From assembly GCA_046350555.1 (NCBI GenBank), contig JAXMAF010000012.1:131252-195251 (forward strand): a stretch of 64,000 nucleotides of DNA, in the 5' to 3' direction. Within the stretch, counting starts at the first letter, position 1. The number at the start of each line of letters is the position of its first letter. The position numbers were made by a program, and so were the translations under genes. The notes below the pieces were generated by a model. That model saw only the letters and a program-made list of their open reading frames with translations. It was not told the origin of the DNA and ran no database searches. The stretch is from JAXMAF01 sp046350555 (GTDB lineage: Bacteria; Planctomycetota; Phycisphaerae; Phycisphaerales; SM1A02). This document shows, one piece after another, positions 18,719 to 27,003 of this stretch.

Positions 18719-19921
18719 GTGGCCGACCTCCGTGTGACCGTCGATGGCCTGCGGCTGCCGAATCCCTTCGTGATCGGATCGGGCCCGCCGGGCACCAACG
18801 CGAACGTCATTGCCAGGGCCTTCGACGACGGCTGGGGGGCGGTGATCGCCAAGACGATCTCGCTCGACGCCTCCAAGGTCATCAACGTCGCCCCGCGCTA
18901 TGCGCGCATGCGCGTGCCCGGCACGAACGAGGTGTGGGGCTGGGAGAACATCGAGCTCATCAGCGATCGGCCGTTCGAGGTCTGGCTCGACGAGTTCCGC
19001 CAGGTCAAGGCGAAGTACCCCGACCGCGTGCTCGTCGCCTCGATCATGGAGGAGTATTCGAAGGACCGCTGGATGGAAATGGTGCAGCGCTGCGACGCGA
19101 CCGGCGTCGACGCGTACGAGCTCAACTTCTCCTGTCCGCACGGATTGCCCGAGCGCCGCATGGGCTCGGCGATGGGACAGGATCCGGACATCCTCGAGGA
19201 AGTCTGCGGCTGGGTGAAGCAGGCCACGCGCAGGCCGGTGTGGGCCAAGATGACGCCCAACATCACGCACATCGTCGATCCCGCGCGCGCCGCGCTGCGC
19301 GGCGGCGCCACCGGCATCAGCGCCATCAACACGATCCTCTGCGTCATGGGCGTCAACCTCGACACGCTGCGTCCCGAGCCGACGGTCGAGGGGTACACGA
19401 CACCCGGTGGCTATTCATGCAAGGCCGTGCGGCCGATTGCGCTGCGCATGGTGATGGAGTGCGCCCAGATGATGCGACACGAGTTTCCCGGCCGCTCGCT
19501 GAGCGCCATCGGCGGCGTGGAATCGGGCGACGATGCCGCCCAGTTCATCCTGCTCGGCGCCAACACGGTGCAGGTCTGCACCGGCGTGATGATCCACGGC
19601 TACGGGCTCGTGAAGGCGCTGTGCGATGGCCTCTCGGCCTTCATGGATCGACATGGCTTCGCGAACATCGATGCGTTTCGCGGGAAGAGCCTCGAGTATT
19701 TCACGACACACGCGGACCTGGTCGAACGCCAGGCGACGGCGAAGCAGGCCGCCGCGGCGAAGCTCGACGCGGGGCGGGATGGCCCCCAAGCGAAGCGCGA
19801 TGGACAGGGCACGAAGCGCGATGGACAGGACACGAAGCGCGATGGAATGGTCCGCAAGGACGACCATTGGTCGGGAGACCGGTTCGTGGAGCAATCGTCG
19901 AAGCTGGTTGCGAACGAGTAG
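18719..19921 (+). CDS. preA: dihydropyrimidine dehydrogenase, PreA-like, lacking the ferredoxin tail
   Basis: FMN-dependent reduction of uracil/thymine to the dihydro form, first step of reductive pyrimidine catabolism. The GTG at 18719 is ten bases after AAGGGGG. The TIM-barrel landmarks are clear: PFVIGSGPPGTN, ELNFSCPHG, GQDPDILEEVCGWV, WAKMTPNITHI, GISAINT, KAVRPIALRMV, IGGVESGDDAAQF and QVCTGVM. At the GQDP loop the residue before is Met (SAMGQDP), where mammalian enzymes have the catalytic Cys. E. coli PreA carries two 4Fe-4S motifs at its C-terminus; here no CxxCxxC occurs. The tail instead is a Lys/Asp-rich linker with 7-residue repeats. No PreT partner is in the window. The stop TAG overlaps a MITE target site. 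Confidence 0.85.
   Translation: MADLRVTVDGLRLPNPFVIGSGPPGTNANVIARAFDDGWGAVIAKTISLDASKVINVAPRYARMRVPGTNEVWGWENIELISDRPFEVWLDEFRQVKAKYPDRVLVASIMEEYSKDRWMEMVQRCDATGVDAYELNFSCPHGLPERRMGSAMGQDPDILEEVCGWVKQATRRPVWAKMTPNITHIVDPARAALRGGATGISAINTILCVMGVNLDTLRPEPTVEGYTTPGGYSCKAVRPIALRMVMECAQMMRHEFPGRSLSAIGGVESGDDAAQFILLGANTVQVCTGVMIHGYGLVKALCDGLSAFMDRHGFANIDAFRGKSLEYFTTHADLVERQATAKQAAAAKLDAGRDGPQAKRDGQGTKRDGQDTKRDGMVRKDDHWSGDRFVEQSSKLVANE
19791..19850 (+). repeat. 21-bp tandem repeat in the 3' end of preA
   Basis: Two full and one partial copies of CGAAGCGCGATGGACAGGRCA, encoding K-R-D-G-Q-(G/D)-T. The unit length keeps the frame, so copy number can change without breaking the protein. Confidence 0.8.
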
Positions 19922-20099
19922 CACTCCAGCGCCCCTTGGCTCCGTCGCGAGACCGCTCGGAGTGGCTTTCCGCAAGGAAGAGCGCGCGTTCGAGGCGCCG
20001 GTGGCTCCTCTGCGAGCCATCAAGCCTCGAACGCAAGCTCTGACGCAGCGGAAATGCCGCTCCGGACGGTCGCAGTAGGAGCCAAGGGGCGCTGGAGTG
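19922..20099 (+). mobile_element. 178-bp MITE-like element, copy 1
   Basis: Non-coding element with a perfect 22-bp terminal inverted repeat beginning CACTCCAGCGCCCCTTGGCT. The inside is also self-complementary: GTCGCGAGACCGCTCGGAGT and CTCCGGACGGTCGC arms. It is flanked by GTAG on both sides, with TA exactly one base outside each end, as expected for a TA target duplication (IS630/Tc1-mariner type). The left TA plus the next G form the preA stop codon. A second copy (30182-30360) is about 95% identical in inverted orientation. No transposase is inside, so it would need one in trans. Confidence 0.85.
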
Positions 20100-20321
20100 G
20101 TAGTCGGCTGGGTCGGATCGGGCCGTTGTCGACGCCGTCATCGGCCGAACAACGCCCGCTACGATCGCATGTGTCGTCTTCCGCCGAGAACACCGCCGAT
20201 CGCCAGCGACGCGTCCCTCGCGTCGAACGGCGCCCGCTCGTCGATCCAGATGCCGACCGTCGGATGTTGGCGTACTGGCTTTCGCAGCCGATCGTGGCGC
20301 GGCTCTCGCACGTCGAGGAAC

Positions 20322-20429
20322 TGATACGGATTCCAGTAGACCTCCATGCGTTCGACCCATTGCCCACAGCGACAGCTCACGGCGGAATTGGGTTGGGTGG
20401 GGCGCGAGAATCAACTTGGACGCGTATGA
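20322..20429 (+). repeat. dispersed ~108-bp TIR element, copy D
   Basis: Plus-strand copy from TGATACGGATTCCAGTAGAC to TTGGACGCGTATGA, 108 bp. The ~220 bases before it (20104-20321) hold no recognisable gene, only short open frames, one of which (from 20097) ends on the element's own TGA. Twelve bases after it begins a nucleotidyltransferase fragment. Confidence 0.85.
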
Positions 20430-20441
20430 GGGCTCAACTGC

Positions 20442-20570
20442 ATGGAACTGCATCGAGACTTTCGAGAGCTCCTGGAGCAGTTCAACGCCGATCGTGTTGA
20501 GTTCATGGTTGTGGGGGGCTATGCGCTCGCGGCGCATGGCGTTCCTCGCTACACCGGCGTAGGTTGGTGA
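20442..20570 (+). pseudogene. nucleotidyltransferase 5' fragment
   Basis: 42 codons from ATG 20442 to TGA 20570. The protein begins MELHRDFRELLEQFNADRVE and reaches FMVVGGYALAAHGVPRYT, the N-terminal helix and GG-Y-A-hAxHG-hPRxT motif of MNT/AbiEii-like (DUF6036-type) nucleotidyltransferases. Normally Lys/Gly-Asp-hydrophobic-Asp (the metal-binding pair) follows directly; here the frame runs into GVGW and stops, so the catalytic aspartates are missing. It is a remnant of a toxin/defence-type or mobile gene left between repeat copy D and dihydropyrimidinase. Confidence 0.65.
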
Positions 20571-20615
20571 GGGCAAGGCACGTCGTGCCTCTGCCCCCGA
20601 CACACTCATATCACC

Positions 20616-22001
20616 ATGCCCCTCCTCATCCGCAACGGTCGCATCATCACCGCCACGGACGACTCTTGTGCCGACGTCTTCTGTGCGGACGAAACTGTCA
20701 CGCGCATCGAGCGCTCAATCGACCCGCAATCGTTGCCGTCGAACACGGAGATCGTTGACGCGACGAACAAGTACGTCTTCCCCGGCTTCATCGACCCGCA
20801 CGTGCATGTGCACCTGCCCTTCATGGGCACGTTCGCGAAGGACACGTGGGAGAGCGCCTCGCGGGCGGCGCTCCTCGGGGGAACGACGACGCTCATCGAG
20901 ATGATCTGCCCCGGCCGCAGCGAGTCCCCACTCGCGGCCTTCGAGACGTGGCTCGCGAAGGCCCGCGGCGTCGCGGCCTGCGACTTCACGTTCCACATGG
21001 GCGTGACGCGCTACGACGAGGTCGCCGAGCGCGAGCTGCGCGAGATCGTCGGGCGCGGCATCCGCTCGTTCAAGGTCTTCCTCGCCTACAAGGGCGCGCT
21101 CGGCGTCGACGACGGCGAGCTCTACCGCACGCTGCGGCTGGCCCGCGAGCTGGGCGTCGTCGTGACCGCCCACTGCGAGAACGAGACGCTCGTCGCCGAG
21201 CGCCAAGCCGAGTTGGTCGCCGCGGGCAAGACTGGCCCCGAGTGGCACGAGCCGTCGCGGCCGGTGCAGGTCGAGGCGGAGGGCGTGCATCATCTGATGA
21301 CGTTCGCGGAGCTCACCGGTGCCGAGGTGTACGTTGTGCACACGTCGTGCGACGAGGCGCTGCGGGAAGCGATCGCCGCGCGCGAGCGCGGTGTGCGCGT
21401 CTGGGTCGAGTGCGTGGCGCCGCATCTGGTCCTCGATCGCTCGTTCGCCGAGCGCCCCGGCTTCGAGGGCGCCAAGTACGTCATGTCGCCTCCGTTGCGC
21501 GAGAGGCGTCATCAGGAGGCGCTCTGGAACGGCGTGCGATCGCGGCTCGTGAGCACCGTTGCGACGGATCACGCGCCGTTCGACTTTGCGACACAGAAGA
21601 TCATGGGGCGCGACGCCTTCACCAAGATCCCCAACGGCATCCCGTCGGTCGAACATCGCGTCGACCTGCTCCACACGCACGGCGTCTGCGCCGGGCGCAT
21701 CGATCTCCACACGTTCGTCGATTGCGCCAGCGCGCAGGCCGCCCGCATCTTCGGTCTCACGGGCAAGGGCACGATCGCCGTCGGCGCCGACGCCGACCTG
21801 GTGGTGTACGACCCCAATCATCGCTGGACCGTCTCCGCGAAGGACCACCACATGGCCACCGATCACAGCGCCTTCGAAGGATGGCAGATGTGCGGACGCT
21901 CGGATGTCGTGGCCGTGCGCGGCCGCGTGATGGTGCGCGATGCGGCGTTCGTCGATGGACATGGGCATGGGCGGCTGGTGGAGCGCCGCGAGGCGTCGTG
22001 A
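20616..22001 (+). CDS. hydA: dihydropyrimidinase (D-hydantoinase)
   Basis: Zinc amidohydrolase opening dihydrouracil/dihydrothymine to N-carbamoyl-beta-amino acids, step two of the pathway. 461 residues, standard length. Binuclear metal site visible: DPHVH (His62, His64), the carboxylated Lys in FKVFLAYKG (Lys159), TAHCEN (His186), VVHTSC (His242) and TDHAPF (Asp318). The C-terminal beta-sandwich closes with GTIAVGADADLVVYDP. ATG start follows TATCACC with no strong Shine-Dalgarno. It follows preA on the same strand, but ~690 bases of repeats and remnants lie between, so it is probably separately transcribed now. Confidence 0.92.
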   Translation: MPLLIRNGRIITATDDSCADVFCADETVTRIERSIDPQSLPSNTEIVDATNKYVFPGFIDPHVHVHLPFMGTFAKDTWESASRAALLGGTTTLIEMICPGRSESPLAAFETWLAKARGVAACDFTFHMGVTRYDEVAERELREIVGRGIRSFKVFLAYKGALGVDDGELYRTLRLARELGVVVTAHCENETLVAERQAELVAAGKTGPEWHEPSRPVQVEAEGVHHLMTFAELTGAEVYVVHTSCDEALREAIAARERGVRVWVECVAPHLVLDRSFAERPGFEGAKYVMSPPLRERRHQEALWNGVRSRLVSTVATDHAPFDFATQKIMGRDAFTKIPNGIPSVEHRVDLLHTHGVCAGRIDLHTFVDCASAQAARIFGLTGKGTIAVGADADLVVYDPNHRWTVSAKDHHMATDHSAFEGWQMCGRSDVVAVRGRVMVRDAAFVDGHGHGRLVERREAS

Positions 22002-22011
22002 TGCGGTCGCC

Positions 22012-22120
22012 TCATGCCAGTCACAGTTGATCCTCGCGCGTCGAGCGGTGCAGCCCCTATTCAGAGCCGCGAGCGCAAGCGAGCCGACCCACGCGCGAGG
22101 ATCAACTGGAGACCGTATCA
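22012..22120 (-). repeat. variant TIR element (copy G) with different interior
   Basis: Ends match the dispersed family (TGATACGGTCTCCAGTTGAT on the minus strand; TCATGCCAGTCACAGTTGAT on the plus strand) and extend into longer inverted arms including ATCCTCGCGCG. The interior differs: it contains CAGAGCCGCGAGCGCAAGCG. A second copy of that motif (22118-22143, CAGAGCCGCGAGCGCCAGCG) overlaps and follows the right end. About 10 bases separate the element from the hydA stop. Confidence 0.7.
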
Positions 22121-22284
22121 GAGCCGCGAGCGCCAGCGAGCGGGCCCGAAGCGTTCAATGAGGATTGGGGGATCGAGCGGCGCGACGCGTGCCATGCCCT
22201 CGCCGCGCAGCGGCACGGGCATGGGTTGCGCGGGACGCGCCGGACCGGGATCTCCCCGCGCATGCGTCGCGCAAGATGCCGTGA

Positions 22285-23400
22285 TCACCCCTCGTACTTC
22301 TCCACGTTGTTTCCATCTCGCGTCAACAGCCGCATCAATCGCGGATGCACAAAGAGCTTCTCTCGCCCGACCTCGCGCTCCTCCAGGACGCCGATTGCCA
22401 CGAGCGCCTTGAGATACCGCGAGGCGGCGCGTCGCTCCGCGATCTTGTGTTCCACGAGGTTCGTGATGCGGCAGTACGGTTGCTCGAAGATCGCGTCGAC
22501 CAGTTCTCGCGTGTAGATGCGCGGAAGCCGGGCCTTGACGTGGGCGGTCGTGCTCGAGACGAGATCGCGGATGGCGGCGATCTTCGCCGTGGTCCATGTC
22601 GCTGTCTCCTCGATGCCTTGCAGCATCCACAGAAGCCACGGTTCCCATGCGTCATCGCGCGTCACGCCCAGCAGCAAGGCGTAGTAGTCCGACTTGTTGG
22701 CGATGATGAAACGACTCAGGTACAGGATCGGCTGGCCGAGCAGGCCTTGCTCGACGAGATACAGGCTGTTCAGGATGCGACCGGTGCGACCGTTGCCATC
22801 GGTGAACGGGTGGATCGCCTCGAACTGGTAGTGGCCGGCGGCCATTCTGATCAATGGGTCGAGCTCGATCTCGTTGTGCAGGAAGCGCTCCCAGTTCGCA
22901 AGCAGGTCGCGCAGGCGCGGCTCGCCGTCGGGCGGTGTGTATGTCACGGCGCGGTTGCGGCTGTTGATGAGTGCCGTGCCCGGCACGGTTCGGACTCGCA
23001 TCTCGACGTCCTTGATGCGCGTGCAGATCGCCTCGGCGACTCGCGTGGACAGAGGACGAGCGCGCAGGGCGCGGGCTCCTTCCAGCAGCGCCGACCGGTG
23101 GCGCAGGGCCTCGCGGGTCGCCGGATCTGCGGCGCCGTCCCCTTGCATGTGCTGGAAGAGCCGATCGGCGGTCGTGACGATGTTCTCGATCTCGGAGCTC
23201 GCCTGTGCTTCCAGCAGCGGCAACGTGTTGATGAGAATCGTCTGGTTCGGGATGAGCTCGGCCGCCTGCCGAAGCTCCGCCAAGGCGGCGCGTGCCGTGA
23301 TGCAGCGCTTCAGGACGATCTTGGTTTCAAGCTCCACGGGTGGCGGAAGCGTCCCAAGTTCGTTATATGGACGGTCTGGCACCCAGCGAGTCCCAGTCAC
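22285..23400 (-). CDS. Fic-family AMP transferase with inhibitory helix and winged-helix tail
   Basis: Fic enzymes transfer AMP from ATP to protein hydroxyls. The core motif HPFTDGNGRTGR is intact (residues ~197-208). An N-terminal inhibitory motif SSEIEN (68-73; pattern S/TxxxE-G/N) indicates a self-inhibited class II enzyme. The last ~90 residues (YTRELVDAIFEQPYCRITNLVE...) look like the winged-helix module (DUF4172-like context) often attached to such Fic proteins. I chose the GTG at 23400, giving the family-like start WVPDRPYNEL. The ATG at 23502 would translate the operator-like palindromes upstream. Divergent from the SNF2 gene with ~155 bases between starts. Confidence 0.85.
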   Translation of the reverse strand: MTGTRWVPDRPYNELGTLPPPVELETKIVLKRCITARAALAELRQAAELIPNQTILINTLPLLEAQASSEIENIVTTADRLFQHMQGDGAADPATREALRHRSALLEGARALRARPLSTRVAEAICTRIKDVEMRVRTVPGTALINSRNRAVTYTPPDGEPRLRDLLANWERFLHNEIELDPLIRMAAGHYQFEAIHPFTDGNGRTGRILNSLYLVEQGLLGQPILYLSRFIIANKSDYYALLLGVTRDDAWEPWLLWMLQGIEETATWTTAKIAAIRDLVSSTTAHVKARLPRIYTRELVDAIFEQPYCRITNLVEHKIAERRAASRYLKALVAIGVLEEREVGREKLFVHPRLMRLLTRDGNNVEKYEG

Positions 23401-23420
23401 GGTACCGAAATCACGTTTTT

Positions 23421-23496
23421 GTGACACGTTTTGACCATATGTCACCGGTGGTGACACGTCAACAGGACATGTCACCAAATCGGCGATTTGGTGACA
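23421..23496. promoter_or_regulatory. cluster of TGTCAC/GTGACA palindromes between fic and the SNF2 gene
   Basis: Five half-sites lie in 76 bases: GTGACA at 23421, TGTCAC at 23440, GTGACA at 23451, TGTCAC at 23470 and GTGACA at 23491. Two form perfect dyads. TGTCACC-GGT-style with 3-base spacer spans 23440-23456. TGTCACCAAATCG-G-CGATTTGGTGACA spans 23470-23496, 13-bp arms. Their position in the divergent intergenic region suggests operators for a dimeric repressor controlling one or both genes. The Fic winged-helix tail is a candidate binder (inference). Confidence 0.65.
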
Positions 23497-23555
23497 CGAC
23501 AAGCGACTTCGGACTCACGCCCGTCCAGCTCTCGCCTTGGAAGCCGGGATCCCAC

Positions 23556-26393
23556 ATGCCCACCGCCCAACTCGTCCAGCCAAAGGCGACCAAGCCGCAG
23601 CGATCGACGTCTTCGGAGCGGGAGACGACGCGCCGAAAGCCTCGCCGCCGCACGAAATCCATCCCGCCCAAGCTCGACCGCCACGCCGCCCCTGCCGACA
23701 TGACCCTCGAGCAGTGGCAGGCCGGACTTCGCCGGCAGTTCGGCCGCGAGCAGGCGTTCGAGCTCGCCAACCTCGGCGTCGATCCGATCTTCTCCGAGTT
23801 CCGCGTGGTGAACCCGGCATCGGGCGGGGCGTACCGCGTGGTCATCCGGGGATCGCGCCTCGGCGAGAACTCGTGTACCTGTCCCGATTTCGCGACCAAC
23901 GCCCTCGGCACGTGCAAGCACATCGAGGTCACGCTTGGGCGGCTCGAGCGTCGGCGCGGCGCGAAGGCGGCGCTCGAGCGCGGTCATCAGCCTCCGTTCA
24001 ACGAGATCGTCCTGCGCCACGGCGCTCGTCGCGATGTCGTCTTCCGTCCCGGGACCGAATGCCCCAGGGCCCTTCGCGCGCTCGCCGCGAACTTCTTCGA
24101 TGACGCCGGCGTCCTGCGCGAAGGCCGCCACGCGGACCTGGAGCGATTCCTCGCCGAGGCCGAGCGACGCGGTCATCGCGTGCGCGTCGGCGACGATGCG
24201 CTGGGCTTCGTCGCCGAGGTGCGCGACGCCGAGTCGCGCCGCACGCGCATCAGGCAGGCCTTCCCGCGCGGCGTGCGCACGCCGGCGCTGCGCAGGCTGG
24301 TGCGCACGACGCTCTACGAGTATCAGTGCGAAGGCGCCCTCTTCGCGGCGACCGCCGGACGCTGCCTCATCGGCGACGAGATGGGCCTCGGCAAGACCGT
24401 GCAGGCGATCGCCGCGACGGAGATCATGGCGAAGCACCTGGGCGTCGAGCGCGTGCTCGTGGTGTGCCCCACCTCGCTGAAGCACCAGTGGGCGCGCGAG
24501 ATCGCCAGGTTCACGACGCGCACCGCGACGGTGATCGGCGGCGGCCGCGGGCGCCGCCGCGAGCGATTCGCCGAAGCGAGCTTCTTCAAGCTCACCAACT
24601 ACGACACGATCCACAACGACCTCGACCTCATCGCCGCGTGGTCGCCCGACCTGGTCATCCTCGACGAGGCCCAGCGCATCAAGAACTGGTCGACGCGCGC
24701 AGCCCGCAGCGTGAAGCGCATCGTCTCGCCATACGCGATCGTGCTGACGGGCACGCCGCTCGAGAACCGGCTCGAGGAGCTGGTCTCGATCGTCGACTTC
24801 GTCGATCGCCACCGGCTGGGGCCGACGTACCGCCTGCTCGCCAATCACCAGATCCGCGACCCGGACTCCGGACGCGTCGTCGGCTATCGCGGACTCGATG
24901 CGATCGGCCGAACGCTGGCGCCGATCCTGATCCGCCGGCGCAAGAAGGACGTCGCGCTCCAGCTTCCCGAACGCATCGACAAGACCTGGTTCGTGCCCAT
25001 GACCCCGGAGCAGGTCGGGCTTCATCAGGAGAACGCCGAAATCGTCGCCAAGATCGCGGCGCGCTGGCGGCGCTTCCATTTCCTGTCGGAAGCCGATCGA
25101 CGCCGACTTCTGGTCGCGCTCCAGAACATGCGGATGAGCTGCGACAGCTCGTACCTGCTCGACCAGTCGAGCGAGCACGGCACGAAGCCGGAAGAACTGG
25201 CGACGCTGCTGGAGGAGATCCTCGAGGATCGCGACGCGAAGGTGGTCGTCTTCAGTCAATGGGTGCGCATGCACGAGCTCCTGATCCGCCGGCTCGCCGC
25301 GCGCCGCATCGAGCACGTCTTCTTCCACGGCGGCGTGACGAACGAGCAACGCGCCGGGCTGGTCGACCGCTTCCGCGCCGACCCGGCATGCCGCGTCTTC
25401 CTCTCCACCGATGCCGGCGGCGTGGGGCTCAACCTCCAGCATGCGTCGGTGGTCGTGAACATGGACCTGCCGTGGAATCCGGCGATCCTCGAGCAGCGCA
25501 TCGGGCGCGTCCATCGACTCGGCCAGTCGCGCCCGGTGCAGGTGTTCAATTTCGTCTCGAAGGGCGGGATCGAGGAGGGCATGCTCGATCTGCTCAAGTT
25601 CAAGAAATCGCTCTTCACAGGCGCGCTGGACGGCGAGTCGAGCGAGGTGTTCCTCGGCGGCTCGTCGCTCAGCCGGTTCATGCAGACTGTCGAGAAGGCG
25701 ACGGCGGGAATCGCGGTGGGGGTGGAGGAGGACGAGGGCGACGAGGAGGCCGAGTCGAGCGAGGCTGCTGCGTCGATCGATGGTGCGGTCGCGGGTGACA
25801 TTTCGAATCGGACCAACGAATCCGCCACGTCGGGCGCGGCGAGCACAATCGAGACGACCGGAGACGGCGCCACGTGGGCGCCGTCGAGCTTCCACGAGGA
25901 GGACGACTTTGCGCCAGCGACGCAGCCACAGGCCGCGGCATCATCCGTTGTGTCCGACGGGGTCATCCATCGTCACGATCGACCGGAGCAATCGCCTGCC
26001 GAAGGCAGCGCTGCGACGTCGGGGTCGACGCCGTCCGACTCGACGCCATCCGCCGGCGACGATCCCGCGCGCCTGCCGACCGGAATGCCCGTGCGCGCCG
26101 CCATGGCGCCAACGGCGCCGCCATCATCCGCGACCTCGTCCGCCGTCCACGCCGACCTTGCGTCGTTGCTCCAGCAAGGTCTGGTGCTGCTCGCACCGCT
26201 GATTGCGCCGTCGGAGGGGGCGGTCGGCGGCGACCCATCGGCTTCGACGTCGCCGACCGCCGCGCGCGTCGTCCGGCGAGACCCCACGACCGGCGAGTCG
26301 TACCTGCACCTTCCCGTCCCGAAGTCCGAGGTGCTCGAGACGATGATCGCTGCGGCGACGAGGTTGTTGGAGCGGATGCGCGGAGGTGGGTGA
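23556..26393 (+). CDS. SNF2-family helicase with SWIM zinc finger
   Basis: 945 residues from the ATG at 23556; an earlier in-frame start would run through the palindromes. A basic N-terminus precedes a SWIM zinc finger (CTCPDF...GTCKH, ~107-122), which binds DNA or protein. The SNF2 ATPase follows: Walker A GDEMGLGKT (~271), DEAQ box (~369), LTGTPLENR, FSQWVRMHELL, then the C-lobe TDAGGVGLNLQHA, QRIGRVHRLGQ and VQVFNFVSKGGIEEGM (~680). The last ~230 residues are an acidic then Ala/Ser/Thr-rich linker ending in a short helix with YLHLPVPKSEVLETMIAAA. Likely ATP-driven remodelling of protein-DNA complexes; substrate unknown. Neighbouring Fic shares the control region. Confidence 0.9.
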   Translation: MPTAQLVQPKATKPQRSTSSERETTRRKPRRRTKSIPPKLDRHAAPADMTLEQWQAGLRRQFGREQAFELANLGVDPIFSEFRVVNPASGGAYRVVIRGSRLGENSCTCPDFATNALGTCKHIEVTLGRLERRRGAKAALERGHQPPFNEIVLRHGARRDVVFRPGTECPRALRALAANFFDDAGVLREGRHADLERFLAEAERRGHRVRVGDDALGFVAEVRDAESRRTRIRQAFPRGVRTPALRRLVRTTLYEYQCEGALFAATAGRCLIGDEMGLGKTVQAIAATEIMAKHLGVERVLVVCPTSLKHQWAREIARFTTRTATVIGGGRGRRRERFAEASFFKLTNYDTIHNDLDLIAAWSPDLVILDEAQRIKNWSTRAARSVKRIVSPYAIVLTGTPLENRLEELVSIVDFVDRHRLGPTYRLLANHQIRDPDSGRVVGYRGLDAIGRTLAPILIRRRKKDVALQLPERIDKTWFVPMTPEQVGLHQENAEIVAKIAARWRRFHFLSEADRRRLLVALQNMRMSCDSSYLLDQSSEHGTKPEELATLLEEILEDRDAKVVVFSQWVRMHELLIRRLAARRIEHVFFHGGVTNEQRAGLVDRFRADPACRVFLSTDAGGVGLNLQHASVVVNMDLPWNPAILEQRIGRVHRLGQSRPVQVFNFVSKGGIEEGMLDLLKFKKSLFTGALDGESSEVFLGGSSLSRFMQTVEKATAGIAVGVEEDEGDEEAESSEAAASIDGAVAGDISNRTNESATSGAASTIETTGDGATWAPSSFHEEDDFAPATQPQAAASSVVSDGVIHRHDRPEQSPAEGSAATSGSTPSDSTPSAGDDPARLPTGMPVRAAMAPTAPPSSATSSAVHADLASLLQQGLVLLAPLIAPSEGAVGGDPSASTSPTAARVVRRDPTTGESYLHLPVPKSEVLETMIAAATRLLERMRGGG

Positions 26394-26448
26394 GGTTGGT
26401 GCGACTCGTCGTTGGGTCGACCGCTCTTCATCTCGTTCGAAGCGTCGG

Positions 26449-26480
26449 CCATCTCGCCGGCGGGTTTGCCGGCGAGATGG
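26449..26480. terminator. strong hairpin after the SNF2 gene
   Basis: CCATCTCGCCGGC, loop GGGTTT, GCCGGCGAGATGG: perfect 13-bp stem 56 bases after the SNF2 stop. The region 26394-26634 around it has no gene. It can serve convergent transcription from both sides. Confidence 0.65.
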
Positions 26481-26634
26481 TCGGTTGCTCTTGCGGAGCT
26501 CGCCGTCGACCAACACGCGACGACACTCCGGATGCCGGTCGTCGCGAGACGACGGCTCGACCATCTGGCGAACGAACTCCGGAGGTTGAACACGACCACC
26601 GGAACCGACCGGCGCGTCCCACGCGAATGTCCCT

Positions 26635-26892
26635 TCAACACCCACCACCCCACCCCGCCAGCACGATTGCGAGATCTCCGCCACCGACGATGCCGTCGCC
26701 GTCGAGGTCGGCGCCGGAGTCGGCGAGCGCGAACGCGGCCATCACCATGCCGAGGTCGGCGGCGTTGACGCGGCCGTCGCCGTTGACGTCGCCCGGTATC
26801 GGTGGGTTCGAGATCGACAGGTCGAAGATCGACACCTTCGACTTGCCTGGATCGCCGACCGCGATCAAGTTGCCATCGAGCGCGACGGCCAT
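26635..26892 (-). pseudogene. 3' fragment of an FG-GAP/dockerin secreted protein
   Basis: The readable end is DQFGHAMAVALDGNLIAVGD, an FG-GAP/integrin-alpha-like repeat, followed by SIFDLSISNPPIPG. A dockerin-like dyad follows: GDVNGDGRVNAADLGMVMAAF and DLDGDGIVGGGDLAIVLAGW. The frame stays open upstream beyond 27000 but loses similarity and has no signal peptide or start, and a plus-strand gene with a good ribosome site overlaps there. I read it as the tail of a gene whose 5' part has been lost. The coordinates start from the first internal ATG. Confidence 0.6.
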
Positions 26893-27003
26893 CGCATGGC
26901 CGAACTGGTCGGCGGCGTGTCCACCCGGCGGCAGGAGCTTCGCCTGTGGGCCTTCGCCGATCGCCCGACGCGCGCGATCCGCGGCGTCCGGCTGGAGGAC
27001 ATC

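Noticed and set aside
23340..23555. Upstream extension of the SNF2 protein by 72 codons
   Set aside because: It would translate the palindromic operator region and the Fic start; composition is unlike the rest of the protein.
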